The notes under the pieces: generated by a model
Database searches by the model: none
Told to the model about the DNA's origin: nothing
The model's input: the letters and a program-made list of their open reading frames with translations, nothing else
Program-made: the position numbers and the translations under genes
Source: UBA10329 sp964500205
GTDB lineage: Bacteria > Bacteroidota > Bacteroidia > UBA10329
NCBI GenBank assembly: GCA_964500205.1
Contig: CAZCNS010000003.1
Span: 124,001-188,000 of the forward strand
Direction: 5' to 3'
DNA: 64,000 nt
Shown: positions 25,808-34,920 of the stretch, piece by piece
How positions within the stretch are numbered: the stretch's first letter is position 1
How the letters are laid out: every line of letters starts with the position of its first letter

Positions 25808-25848
25808 CCGGTCCCCGCCTTGTTCGCACACCTCATTTCCCTCAGATT

Positions 25849-26613
25849 TTGGTAAAACCCAAGAAACATCTCGGTCAACATTTCCTTCGAGATGAGCGCA
25901 TAGCTTCTGATATTGCCCATGCGCTCACTGGGCATGGTGGTTACCGTGATGTACTCGAGGTGGGGCCGGGAACCGGTGTGCTCACCAAGTACCTGCTTCA
26001 GCGAAGTGAAAACCTTGTGCATGCTGTAGAGATGGACACCGAGTCGGTAGATTACCTCATGGCCCATTACCCTGAGATCTCAGGCCGCTTGCGGTCAGGT
26101 GATTTTCTGCGCATGAACCTTGATGCCATCGGTGACGGCCAGCTTGCCATAATCGGAAATTTCCCCTACAACATCAGCTCGCAGATCTTCTTCAAAGTAT
26201 TGGAGCACCGCGATCACGTGTCCGAAGTGGTGGGCATGTTACAGAAGGAGGTCGCGGAGCGGCTCGCGGCAGGCTCTGGTTCAAAGACCTATGGCATACT
26301 GAGCGTCCTGCTTCAGGCGTGGTATGATGTGGAGTACTTGTTCGATGTGCCGCCCTCGGTCTTCTTTCCGCCTCCAAAGGTCGATTCGGGTGTCATTCGG
26401 GTCAAAAGGAACGCCACCACCGACCTTGGGTGCGATGAGCGGATTTTCACGCGGGTTGTGAAAGCAGCGTTCAATCAGCGAAGGAAAACATTGAAGAACG
26501 CGCTGGGTGGCATACAGTTCTCCACACCACCAGACCCTCATCTGCTTACGCTGCGAGCTGAGCGGCTTGCTGTGGAGGACTTTGTCTCTATAGCAAGGTG
26601 CGTGGCCGCTTGA
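25849..26613 (+). CDS. rsmA: 16S rRNA dimethyladenosine transferase RsmA (KsgA)
   Basis: A 254-residue methyltransferase starting at TTG 25849 with VKPKKHLGQHFLRDE, the family N terminus. The SAM site EVGPGTGVLTKYLL and the catalytic NFPY (GNFPYNISSQIFF) are present. It dimethylates A1518 and A1519 of 16S rRNA late in 30S assembly. The C-terminal domain has the PPKVDSGVIR motif. It converges on the MoxR-type gene with only two bases between stops. Confidence 0.95.
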   Translation: MVKPKKHLGQHFLRDERIASDIAHALTGHGGYRDVLEVGPGTGVLTKYLLQRSENLVHAVEMDTESVDYLMAHYPEISGRLRSGDFLRMNLDAIGDGQLAIIGNFPYNISSQIFFKVLEHRDHVSEVVGMLQKEVAERLAAGSGSKTYGILSVLLQAWYDVEYLFDVPPSVFFPPPKVDSGVIRVKRNATTDLGCDERIFTRVVKAAFNQRRKTLKNALGGIQFSTPPDPHLLTLRAERLAVEDFVSIARCVAA

Positions 26614-26615
26614 TG

Positions 26616-27437
<822 letters not shown>

Positions 27438-27458
27438 GAGGTCTGTTTTTCGGGGGGG

Positions 27459-27466
27459 CAAAGGTA
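27459..27466 (-). promoter_or_regulatory. TACCTTTG -7 element for the MoxR-type gene
   Basis: Minus-strand TACCTTTG, an exact TAnnTTTG match, preceded by a run of C on that strand. The start codon is at 27437. Confidence 0.45.
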
Positions 27467-27566
27467 CGTTCCCAGCTGTGGCGGTATGTTTCAAACTGAT
27501 TGACAGATGACCGACACAGCACCCCGCGCTGGCCCCATGATTCGTGTAAGATGTGATCTTTGCGTC

Positions 27567-28328
27567 ATGAGAACATTCACGTTTGTTTCGGTGCTTCTGC
27601 ACATGGTAGTGCTCAATGCCTGCGGTCAGCCGATACCCGACAGTGGTTGCAAGACGCCATCTCACAAGGCTTGGGATGATCTGCTGCGCAGGCACGTCCG
27701 TGATGACGGCTTCGTTTCCTACGCAGGGCTCAAAAAGGACAGCCTTGCATTGAACAGCTATCTCAGCACGTTGAGTAAGTGTCCACCATCGAAATCTTGG
27801 AATGAGAAGGAACGGTTGGCCTACTGGATCAACGCCTACAACGCCTTCACGGTGCAGCTTATCATACGCCATCATCCTGTAAAGAGCATCAAGGACATAG
27901 GCCCCAAGTTGGCTATCCCGCTGGTGAATTCAGTCTGGGATGTAAAGTTCATTGATGTTTCCGGAGTGCGTGTCAGCCTGAACAGGATTGAGCATGAGAT
28001 CCTCCGCAAGGAATTCAACGAGCCGCGTATTCACTTTGCCATAGTCTGCGCATCCTATTCGTGCCCGACCCTGCTGAACAGGGCTTTTACGGCCGAACTG
28101 TTAGAGAAGCAGCTGGAGGCGCAGGCCATTGCCTTCATCAACGACCCGTTGCGCAACCGCATCAGTAAAGAAACGCTGGAGCTCTCGTCCATCTTCAATT
28201 GGTTCAAGGGCGATTTCACGAAAGACGGAACGCTGCCTGACTACATCAAGAGGTACGCGGCCATGGCCGTCAGCGACCGTCCCAAGGTGTCTTTCATGGA
28301 TTATGACTGGAGCCTGAATGGGGAGTAG
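27567..28328 (+). CDS. DUF547 lipoprotein
   Basis: A 253-residue lipoprotein (lipobox LNAC near residue 18) with the DUF547 core: ERLAYWINAYNAFTVQLI, VWDVKFIDV, IEHEILRKEFNEPRIHFAIVCAS and SCP-x-L. DUF547 has a papain/transglutaminase-like fold in some members, but its activity here is not shown. Residues WINAYNA and the Cys-Ser pairs are conserved. It overlaps the rhodanese lipoprotein by 11 bases and probably forms a two-gene unit with it. Confidence 0.88.
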   Translation: MRTFTFVSVLLHMVVLNACGQPIPDSGCKTPSHKAWDDLLRRHVRDDGFVSYAGLKKDSLALNSYLSTLSKCPPSKSWNEKERLAYWINAYNAFTVQLIIRHHPVKSIKDIGPKLAIPLVNSVWDVKFIDVSGVRVSLNRIEHEILRKEFNEPRIHFAIVCASYSCPTLLNRAFTAELLEKQLEAQAIAFINDPLRNRISKETLELSSIFNWFKGDFTKDGTLPDYIKRYAAMAVSDRPKVSFMDYDWSLNGE

Positions 28329-28821
28329 GTTCTCACTTTCAAGAGCTTTTGTCGTTGCCGCGCTCTGCCTTCCCATGCAAGCCTGTGGGCAGAAGAACAC
28401 GGATATTGACCTTGAGGTGCAACGGCTCTATAAGGGAACGGTACCCGTAATGCCGATTGACGGACTTTCCCATGGGAAAGTGGTGGTCGTTGATGCGCGT
28501 GAGCGGGAGGAGTTCGATGTGAGCCATTTGCCGGAAGCTATCTGGGTCGGGTACGGTGACTTTCAGCTTTCTCGGTTGAAAGATGTCGGTAAGCAGGATT
28601 CGATAGTGGTCTATTGCTCCATAGGTTACCGCAGCGAGCGGGTGGGAGAGAAGCTACTGAAGGCTGGCTACGTCAATGTTTTCAACCTCTATGGAGGTGT
28701 GTTCCAATGGAAGAACAGCGGTAGGGCTGTTATCATGTCCAACGGTGACACCACCGATCGCGTGCATTGCTACAACCGCAACTGGTCGCGCTTCTTGCTT
28801 AAGGGCGAGAAAGTGTTTTAG
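28318..28821 (+). CDS. Rhodanese-domain lipoprotein
   Basis: A 167-residue lipoprotein (lipobox MQAC, ~C23) with a single rhodanese domain: VVVVDAREREEFDVSHLPEA and the active-site loop YCSIGYRSERVG. The catalytic Cys is present. Rhodaneses transfer sulfane sulfur; this one would act outside the cytoplasm. An additional Cys sits near the C terminus (RVHCYNRNW). It overlaps the DUF547 gene upstream by 11 bases and converges on the next gene with a 4-base overlap. Confidence 0.9.
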   Translation: MGSRFSLSRAFVVAALCLPMQACGQKNTDIDLEVQRLYKGTVPVMPIDGLSHGKVVVVDAREREEFDVSHLPEAIWVGYGDFQLSRLKDVGKQDSIVVYCSIGYRSERVGEKLLKAGYVNVFNLYGGVFQWKNSGRAVIMSNGDTTDRVHCYNRNWSRFLLKGEKVF

Positions 28822-29237
28822 GAGATGGGATTCATCTCCACCCGCACGCTGTAATCCTGTTCCCTGCGGTTGTAGAAGAACTTGCGCAACACATCTTGCT
28901 CAGATTTCTCGTAGAAATAAGAGATGTGCTCTTTCCCATCCTTCTCCCGCTTGTCAACCCAGCGCACGGTGTAAGAGTTGTTCTCACCGCCCGGATGATG
29001 ATCGGTAAGGTACTCGACCATCCGCTCCAGCGCACTGATGGAACTCGTTGCTCGGGTCTGATGGAGCAGAAAGATGGCCCCGTTGCGTGCATTGCGCGTG
29101 TAAAGGTCCAAGCGTACGGAATCATCCACATCATCTATGTCGACATGGTAATCGAAATGCACCGTGCTTCTGTTCCGATCGAACACCAGTGTGCTGATAA
29201 TGCCCTCCAATTCAAATCGTCTGTCCTTCTTGCGCAT
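28818..29237 (-). CDS. Hypothetical protein
   Basis: A 139-residue soluble protein without a signal peptide. It has a basic N terminus (MRKKDRRFELEGI), a beta-rich middle and no motif I recognise. A TAGCTTTG element (minus strand, 29258-29265) matches TAnnTTTG 20 bases upstream, supporting that it is a real, separately expressed gene. Its 3' end overlaps the rhodanese gene by 4 bases. Confidence 0.65.
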   Translation of the reverse strand: MRKKDRRFELEGIISTLVFDRNRSTVHFDYHVDIDDVDDSVRLDLYTRNARNGAIFLLHQTRATSSISALERMVEYLTDHHPGGENNSYTVRWVDKREKDGKEHISYFYEKSEQDVLRKFFYNRREQDYSVRVEMNPIS

Positions 29238-29365
29238 AGCTCCTTAGTAATGAGCCACAAAGCTACGCAGGCGGGCAGAAGGGCTCTGTCACCGTGATGG
29301 TTCTTCGCTTGCATTCTCAGGCTTGCCGTTATCTTGCCGACCTCAAAAACCGAAAACGTACACTG

Positions 29366-30817
29366 ATGTTGAATCCACCTCTTCATTTTACTGTTGGCCG
29401 CAAGCTGGGAGACACGACTGTTCATCTTATCGGCCGCGAGGAGGAAATAGCTGAAATTGGCATCGGAAAAGGATTGGTAGACAGGATTTTAGAGAAGTCT
29501 GTCAAGGAGGAGATTCTACTGACCGTCCAGCAGGACAACGGGCTTCTGATCATTGCCCGTGTCAAGGAGGAAAGCGACCCCACGTATCAGAACCAAGCGT
29601 TTCGGGCGCTTGGCGCAAAGTTGCGTTCTGTGCTGAATGCTGAAAAGGTGACGGAGGCCAGTATCACCGCCACTGAAAGCACGTCTACGGATCATCTGCT
29701 TGCCGTGTGTGAAGGCATGGCTCTGGCCAACTACCAGTTCCTGCGTCACAAGACCGGGGAGCGGGTCAAGCCTAACTCATTGATATCCATTTGTGTGGAG
29801 CATCCATCAGTCAGTGCCGATAAATTGAGCACGCTCTCTGTAGTGGTAGCGGCCACTTGCTACGCGCGCGACCTCGTGAATGAAACACCTGCGAATCTGA
29901 CGGCCACGCTGCTAAGTCAGAGCCTTGCGGCCATGTGCGGCCATTACGGGGTAAGCTTTCAGGTCTTGGACCGAAAGACCATTGCCGACCTTGGCATGGG
30001 AGGGCTGCTGGCAGTGAACAAGGGCAGTGTGGAGGAGCCTACTTTCAACATCATGGAGTACGCCCCTGATGATGCCGTGAATTCCAGACCCATTGTGCTT
30101 GTAGGTAAGGGCGTAACGTACGATACAGGAGGCTATAGCATTAAGACCCAGGGCATGGCGGGTATGAAGGCCGACATGGGCGGAGCGGCCGCTGTTGCAG
30201 GGGCCGTAATGGCTATCGCGGCCAACAGACTACCTGTGAGGATTGTAGGACTGATTCCGGCCACCGATAACCGTATTGATGGCAAGGCGATCGTTCCTGA
30301 CGATGTGATCACCATGATGAGTGGTACAAAAGTGGAGGTGCTCAACACTGACGCTGAGGGTAGGCTCATTCTGGCAGATGCGCTGCAATATGCCAAGCGT
30401 TATGACCCCGAACTGGTGATAGACCTTGCAACCCTGACCGGGGCGGCAGCGCGTATCACCTCGCATCATGGAAGCGCGATGTGCTCCGACAAGGCACCGC
30501 AGAAGACCCTTCTGACCGAGGCGGGAGAGGAAACCTACGAGCGAGTGATGGACTTCCCTATGTGGCGTGAGTTTCACGATGCCATCCGATCAGATGTGGC
30601 CGATATCAAGAACATCGGTGGGGCAGAGGGGGGCAACATCACCGCTGCGACCTTCTTGCACCATTTCACGGACTATCCGTGGATTCACCTCGATATTGCC
30701 GGCCCCAGCATGATGTCAAGCGAGAGCGACTACCGCCTCAAAGGTGCCACAGGAGTAGGGGTGAGGCTGCTGCATTGTTTCGTGGAGAAATACATCGCCA
30801 GACAGACAGCGAATTGA
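29366..30817 (+). CDS. Leucyl aminopeptidase family M17
   Basis: A 483-residue M17 aminopeptidase from ATG 29366. The signature NTDAEGRLILADAL is intact, as are the metal-binding GKGVTYDTGGYSIKT and GGAAAVAGA segments; LVNETPANLTA marks the domain junction. It removes N-terminal residues from peptides using two metal ions. The gene is followed after two bases by a deformylase-like pseudoenzyme gene, which may be translationally coupled. Confidence 0.94.
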   Translation: MLNPPLHFTVGRKLGDTTVHLIGREEEIAEIGIGKGLVDRILEKSVKEEILLTVQQDNGLLIIARVKEESDPTYQNQAFRALGAKLRSVLNAEKVTEASITATESTSTDHLLAVCEGMALANYQFLRHKTGERVKPNSLISICVEHPSVSADKLSTLSVVVAATCYARDLVNETPANLTATLLSQSLAAMCGHYGVSFQVLDRKTIADLGMGGLLAVNKGSVEEPTFNIMEYAPDDAVNSRPIVLVGKGVTYDTGGYSIKTQGMAGMKADMGGAAAVAGAVMAIAANRLPVRIVGLIPATDNRIDGKAIVPDDVITMMSGTKVEVLNTDAEGRLILADALQYAKRYDPELVIDLATLTGAAARITSHHGSAMCSDKAPQKTLLTEAGEETYERVMDFPMWREFHDAIRSDVADIKNIGGAEGGNITAATFLHHFTDYPWIHLDIAGPSMMSSESDYRLKGATGVGVRLLHCFVEKYIARQTAN

Positions 30818-30819
30818 AA

Positions 30820-31380
30820 ATGACTGAACTGAAGGTGTCATCGCTCTCAGACCCTATCGTTAATGTGGTCTCTCAGCCAGTTGGTGGCGGAGTGCCATTA
30901 CATGACCTACTGGAGCAGATGCGCAAGGTGCAACAACTGTACAAGCAGCCGTGCGTGGTGGCAAAGCATGTAGGTGTGAACGTGCGTGTGGTGCTTGTCA
31001 ACACTTCATTCGACCGGAATCGGTTGCGGTCAGAGCCTATTAATCTCGTGATGGTCAATCCGAAGTTAGAGGAGTACCATAATCCACTGCTGGCGGGGCT
31101 TGAAAGCGATCTGCTCATACCAGACTATCAAGGAAGTGTGGAACGACATGCTGCTGTCAGGGTGCGCTTCCTTGACGAGCATTTCAATGAACATGACGAG
31201 CTGCTGACCGACCTTGCTGCGCGTTGGGCCGTTCACGGCATCGAGCTGCTGGACGGGAAACTCTTTATCGACCACCTGAACCAGCACAGACAACGTTCCA
31301 TTAAGGGACACCTGAAACGCATTGCCTCTAATTTGGACAATGGGCAACTCAACCTGGAAAATGCCTCACAAAGAAGGTGA
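30820..31380 (+). CDS. Peptide deformylase homologue lacking catalytic residues
   Basis: A 186-residue protein that aligns along its length with the true deformylase encoded at 62467. The three active-site motifs have decayed: GVGLAAPQ becomes PCVVAKHVG (res 44-52), EGCLS becomes ESDLL (95-99, metal-ligand Cys to Asp) and HEYDH becomes HGIEL (139-143, catalytic Glu to Gly and second metal His to Leu). The surrounding scaffold (LIP, ARWAVH, DGKLFIDHL) is kept and the frame is open, so it is not a simple pseudogene. It lies two bases after the M17 aminopeptidase. Metal-dependent deformylation looks impossible; a binding role is inferred. Confidence 0.82.
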   Translation: MTELKVSSLSDPIVNVVSQPVGGGVPLHDLLEQMRKVQQLYKQPCVVAKHVGVNVRVVLVNTSFDRNRLRSEPINLVMVNPKLEEYHNPLLAGLESDLLIPDYQGSVERHAAVRVRFLDEHFNEHDELLTDLAARWAVHGIELLDGKLFIDHLNQHRQRSIKGHLKRIASNLDNGQLNLENASQRR

Positions 31381-31439
31381 AGTCCAGCCAAAGGTTTTGA
31401 AATCAACAATCAGTATTCATCAATCAACCATTTTTCACA

Positions 31440-32045
31440 ATGTCAAAGCTCGTCATCGTCCGTCACGGACAGTCTGAATGGAATGCCCAGAACCGCTTCA
31501 CGGGCTGGGTGGATGTGGAACTCGCCCCAAAGGGAATTGAAGAAGCGAAGAAAGCGGGCGAGAAGCTCAAGGGCTTCCGTTTCGATAAGGCCTACACGTC
31601 TGCCCTCAAGCGTGCGCAGAACACGCTGACACTGATTCTGGAGAGCACAGGTCAGGCCGACCTCGAAGTGGTAAAGGACGAGGCGTTGAACGAACGCATG
31701 TACGGTGACCTTCAGGGCATGAACAAAGACGAGGCCCGTGCGCAGTTCGGGGAGGAACAGGTGCATATCTGGCGCAGGAGTTTCGACACGCCACCTCCGG
31801 GCGGGGAGAGCCTCAAAGGGACTGCCGACCGTGTGTTGCCCTACTTCGAAAAGGTGATCGCACCGGAACTGAAGGCTGGAAAGGACATCATCATCGCGGC
31901 CCACGGCAACAGCCTTCGGGCTCTCATCATGCACCTCGAACAACTTTCACCTGACGAGATTCTGCAGACTGAGGTGCCGACCGGACAGCCCAGGTTCTAT
32001 GAGCTCAACGGGGAATTGAAGGTGCTGAGGGTGGAGTATCTGTGA
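31440..32045 (+). CDS. gpmA: 2,3-bisphosphoglycerate-dependent phosphoglycerate mutase
   Basis: A 201-residue histidine phosphatase superfamily enzyme. The phospho-acceptor His is in VIVRHGQSEWN, followed by NRFTGWVDVELAPKG, the acidic LNERMYGDLQGMNKDE and the second His in IAAHGNSLRAL. It interconverts 3- and 2-phosphoglycerate in glycolysis. It is shorter than the 250-residue E. coli type but keeps all the motifs. The next gene converges on it after 10 bases. Confidence 0.94.
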   Translation: MSKLVIVRHGQSEWNAQNRFTGWVDVELAPKGIEEAKKAGEKLKGFRFDKAYTSALKRAQNTLTLILESTGQADLEVVKDEALNERMYGDLQGMNKDEARAQFGEEQVHIWRRSFDTPPPGGESLKGTADRVLPYFEKVIAPELKAGKDIIIAAHGNSLRALIMHLEQLSPDEILQTEVPTGQPRFYELNGELKVLRVEYL

Positions 32046-32055
32046 TTCCTTAGCC

Positions 32056-34824
32056 TCAGAGTTTGAATAACCGTCTGGTAATGCGGTGTGTTCTGCACCG
32101 CACCTGAACCACGTAACTGCCAGGCGCGAGACCCTTTACATCCAAAGTCATACGTGATGAAGAACGCTGTGTCGTACTTACCATCACGCTGCGGCCCACG
32201 GCATCCATGATGACCACATCCTGAATACCATCATCGGCCCCGGCCCCGTGCAGCGTCAAGGTTATTTCTGTGTATGCGGGATTGGGGGACAGGGTCAGAT
32301 CTACCGTTGTAGACTTATCCATCAATCCAACACAGATATCTATCTCGATAAGCACAGAGTCTACGGAGGTACATCCATCCGCAGAAGTGCCAGTGACCAC
32401 ATACCACGCGGTAGCCTCAGGGAAGAACTCCTGACCATCTTGAATCCCGTGACTCCAAGCATAGGAAACAGCACCGCTGCCGAACACTGTGGCCGCTGTT
32501 CCTGCGCAGACCGTTCCATTCATGGCATTGGCGGTGACGTCTGGAATTTCCCCGATGCTCACCGTGAAGCTATTCGAGCTCACCGACTGCGGACTCGCAC
32601 AGGCTTCTGATGAAACGAGCGTGCAAGTAACCAGATCACCGTTCTGGAAGACGTTGCTGCTGAGCGTTGCTGTTCCAGGTCCAGCGGGAGAACCATTCAC
32701 TGTCCACAGATACTGCGGAGAGCTGCCCTGTCCTGTTGCAGCAGCAGTGATGGTGATGTTATCGCCTTCGCAAATGCTCGCGGTCGGGCCGCTGATGGAG
32801 ATGGTTGGAGACACGCTTGGTGCGATGCTCACCGTGAAGCTATTCGAGCTCACCGACTGCGGACTCGCACAGGCTTCTGATGAAACGAGCGTGCAAGTAA
32901 CCACATCACCGTTCTGGAAGACGTTGCTACTTAGCGTTTCCGCTCCAGTTCCTGCAGGAGACCCGTTTACTGTCCACTGATATTGTGGGGAGTTGCCTTG
33001 TCCTGTTGCCGTGGCATTGATAGTGATGTTCTCGCCTTGGCACACGCTTGCGGTCGGACCGCTGATGGAAAGTGTAGGAGTAATCGTCTGCACCTCTACA
33101 GCCTCAATTACGGTTGGGCCTTGCCAGGCATTGTTCCACCATGTAAACCGAACGAGCTGGTAGGTGCCATTTGCATTTGGCGTAAACGAAAGGTTTGGAG
33201 AAGTCTGAAATGGAATTTCTTCCCATGCAGTAGCACCAGGCGCAAATACCTGATAGGAAAAGAACTCAGCATTTAACGGGTTAGTTCCAGTAATATCAAT
33301 TTGTTCTCCTAGACACACTGACGCAGGAGAGCTCAACGTTCCTACTGGATCAGGGGTGCCTACCACTTGCTGAATAGCTGCGAGTGCATTGGGTAACGGA
33401 CCTATCTTCTGAGAGCTGGAATAGGTTCCTGACTGTTGAGGATGTCCGGTGGCTACCAGAATATCCCTTACTTGAATAGAACTAAGCGGTGCATTACCGT
33501 AAGCCTTGTTTACGGATTGAAGCAATGCTGCTGCACCAGTTACCACTGGTCCAGCGGAGGATGTGCCGTTGAATTGATTTGTGAAATACCGGTTCGGTCC
33601 TTCTAACGAGAAAAGCGCACCGTACCCAGTGGTGGCTACATTTTCTCCCCAACCCTGAAGATCAAGTCGCGAACCGTAATTTGAGAAAAATAAACGCGAA
33701 CGCGAGACATCGCTACCATTCAAGGATGCTCCAGCACCCACCATTATTGCTCCAGAATTGTTTTGAGATAGAAATGGATAATGGCCATAATTACCAGTAG
33801 AATAGATGGGGTCGTCAAGATTCTGACCGCCATTGCCTGCAGTCTGAACAACAGTCACATTCTGTCCAACTGCCAATACAATAGAGTTGTAGAAAGGCAG
33901 GTACCAATCCACTGGCACCAAACCAATACCTGTCTCAGAGTCGTAGTTCGGTCCGGCAAATTGCTGTTCCAAAAGCATCACATCACCAGGTTCTAATGCT
34001 GTAAGCATTGAAGTGATTGCGCCACTTACATTATGAAAGCCATTCATATCGTTGGCATTCGAGAAAAAGAACGTGGCATCTGAGACTGTGCCGGTTGTGC
34101 CCCATCCATTGTCTAATGAGCCGATTACACCGAATGTGGCCGTGCCGTGGTTGTCATCATTAAAGGGGTCGGGAGCTTGAGGACCAACATAGGTTATTGG
34201 CGGCAAATCTTCGTGCTGGGCATTATACGAGTACTCGATATTTCCCACTCGTATGCCGTTACCTCTATTATTGTACTGTTGCCAAACCGCATCTGCATAT
34301 ATTCCTGTATTGGAACTGTTTTGATACTGTTGTAGCGGAGTATAATCTGCAGGCAGCGGTGGAACAATAGCCTTAGGCATGGGTAGAGCTATTTCCACAT
34401 CTGTCAAGGCGTTCAGTGCGTCAGCCATTCTACCAGTTTCATAGCCTGCAGGAAAACGAACCGTGAACTCAAGATTGGGGTCAGCCACCTCCTTTTTCAG
34501 ATTGCGCATGGCGGTTACCCGCATGCGTTCCAATTCCCCCTCTGATACGTGGTGCAGTCGGCTCCATGTTCCTTGCTGCAGCACTTCTTGGTTTGCACTT
34601 ATACCAACTAACTCGCCATTTTGCTCCTTTATATTAAGCCCTTCTTGGAATTTGACGTACAACACCTGAGCGTGATTAATGGTGGTGTCTACTTCAGTAT
34701 GTGAAGGTTTAACCGGTAGTTTCCGCTTTGGAAAATTACCATCCTGACCCCACAACAGCAGGGGAGCTGCAAGCGTTGCGAGGAGTACAATGCCCTTACA
34801 TAGAAAAAGCTTGGAGAAGTTCAT
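32056..34824 (-). CDS. Secreted subtilisin-family (S8) protease with Ig-like repeats and T9SS type A domain
   Basis: A 922-residue protein with signal peptide (~1-26). The S8 domain (~170-480) has His226 in NHGTAT, oxyanion Asn in AGNGG (~331) and Ser422 in GTSSAGP; the position of the catalytic Asp is occupied by Glu197 (VGNIEYSY), as in some S8 subfamilies. Ig-like domains follow, two of them near-identical 90-residue repeats. The C terminus (SPNPAYTEITL...GLAPGSYVVQV) is a T9SS type A sorting domain, so it is secreted or surface-attached. Base composition is lower in GC than the flanks. The 96-base gap upstream holds a perfect inverted repeat. Confidence 0.92.
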   Translation of the reverse strand: MNFSKLFLCKGIVLLATLAAPLLLWGQDGNFPKRKLPVKPSHTEVDTTINHAQVLYVKFQEGLNIKEQNGELVGISANQEVLQQGTWSRLHHVSEGELERMRVTAMRNLKKEVADPNLEFTVRFPAGYETGRMADALNALTDVEIALPMPKAIVPPLPADYTPLQQYQNSSNTGIYADAVWQQYNNRGNGIRVGNIEYSYNAQHEDLPPITYVGPQAPDPFNDDNHGTATFGVIGSLDNGWGTTGTVSDATFFFSNANDMNGFHNVSGAITSMLTALEPGDVMLLEQQFAGPNYDSETGIGLVPVDWYLPFYNSIVLAVGQNVTVVQTAGNGGQNLDDPIYSTGNYGHYPFLSQNNSGAIMVGAGASLNGSDVSRSRLFFSNYGSRLDLQGWGENVATTGYGALFSLEGPNRYFTNQFNGTSSAGPVVTGAAALLQSVNKAYGNAPLSSIQVRDILVATGHPQQSGTYSSSQKIGPLPNALAAIQQVVGTPDPVGTLSSPASVCLGEQIDITGTNPLNAEFFSYQVFAPGATAWEEIPFQTSPNLSFTPNANGTYQLVRFTWWNNAWQGPTVIEAVEVQTITPTLSISGPTASVCQGENITINATATGQGNSPQYQWTVNGSPAGTGAETLSSNVFQNGDVVTCTLVSSEACASPQSVSSNSFTVSIAPSVSPTISISGPTASICEGDNITITAAATGQGSSPQYLWTVNGSPAGPGTATLSSNVFQNGDLVTCTLVSSEACASPQSVSSNSFTVSIGEIPDVTANAMNGTVCAGTAATVFGSGAVSYAWSHGIQDGQEFFPEATAWYVVTGTSADGCTSVDSVLIEIDICVGLMDKSTTVDLTLSPNPAYTEITLTLHGAGADDGIQDVVIMDAVGRSVMVSTTQRSSSRMTLDVKGLAPGSYVVQVRCRTHRITRRLFKL
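32553..32927. repeat. Direct repeat of about 105 bases with 270-base period inside the protease gene
   Basis: Bases 32553-32657 and 32823-32927 are nearly identical, with one mismatch in the first ~100 bases. The 270-base period equals one 90-residue Ig-like domain, so this marks a recent in-frame domain duplication or gene conversion. Neighbouring parts of the two domains have drifted further. Confidence 0.85.
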
Positions 34825-34825
34825 T

Positions 34826-34894
34826 AAATAGTCTTCGAAATCAAATTAGCTTCGATGTGATAGAAGTGCCGTGTTATATGAATGAAGACTATTT
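34826..34894. promoter_or_regulatory. Perfect 11-base inverted repeat in the protease upstream region
   Basis: AAATAGTCTTC (34826-34836) and GAAGACTATTT (34884-34894) are exact inverted copies 47 bases apart, between the protease start at 34824 and the stop of the tail-fibre-like gene at 34921. It could be a two-site operator or an RNA hairpin with a large loop. Confidence 0.4.
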
Positions 34895-34920
34895 CGCTCT
34901 TAACATTTGTGAGCTGTAGG

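Noticed and set aside
32553..32927. CRISPR array
   Set aside because: The repeats are two in-frame copies of a protein domain with a 270-base period, not short repeats with unique spacers.
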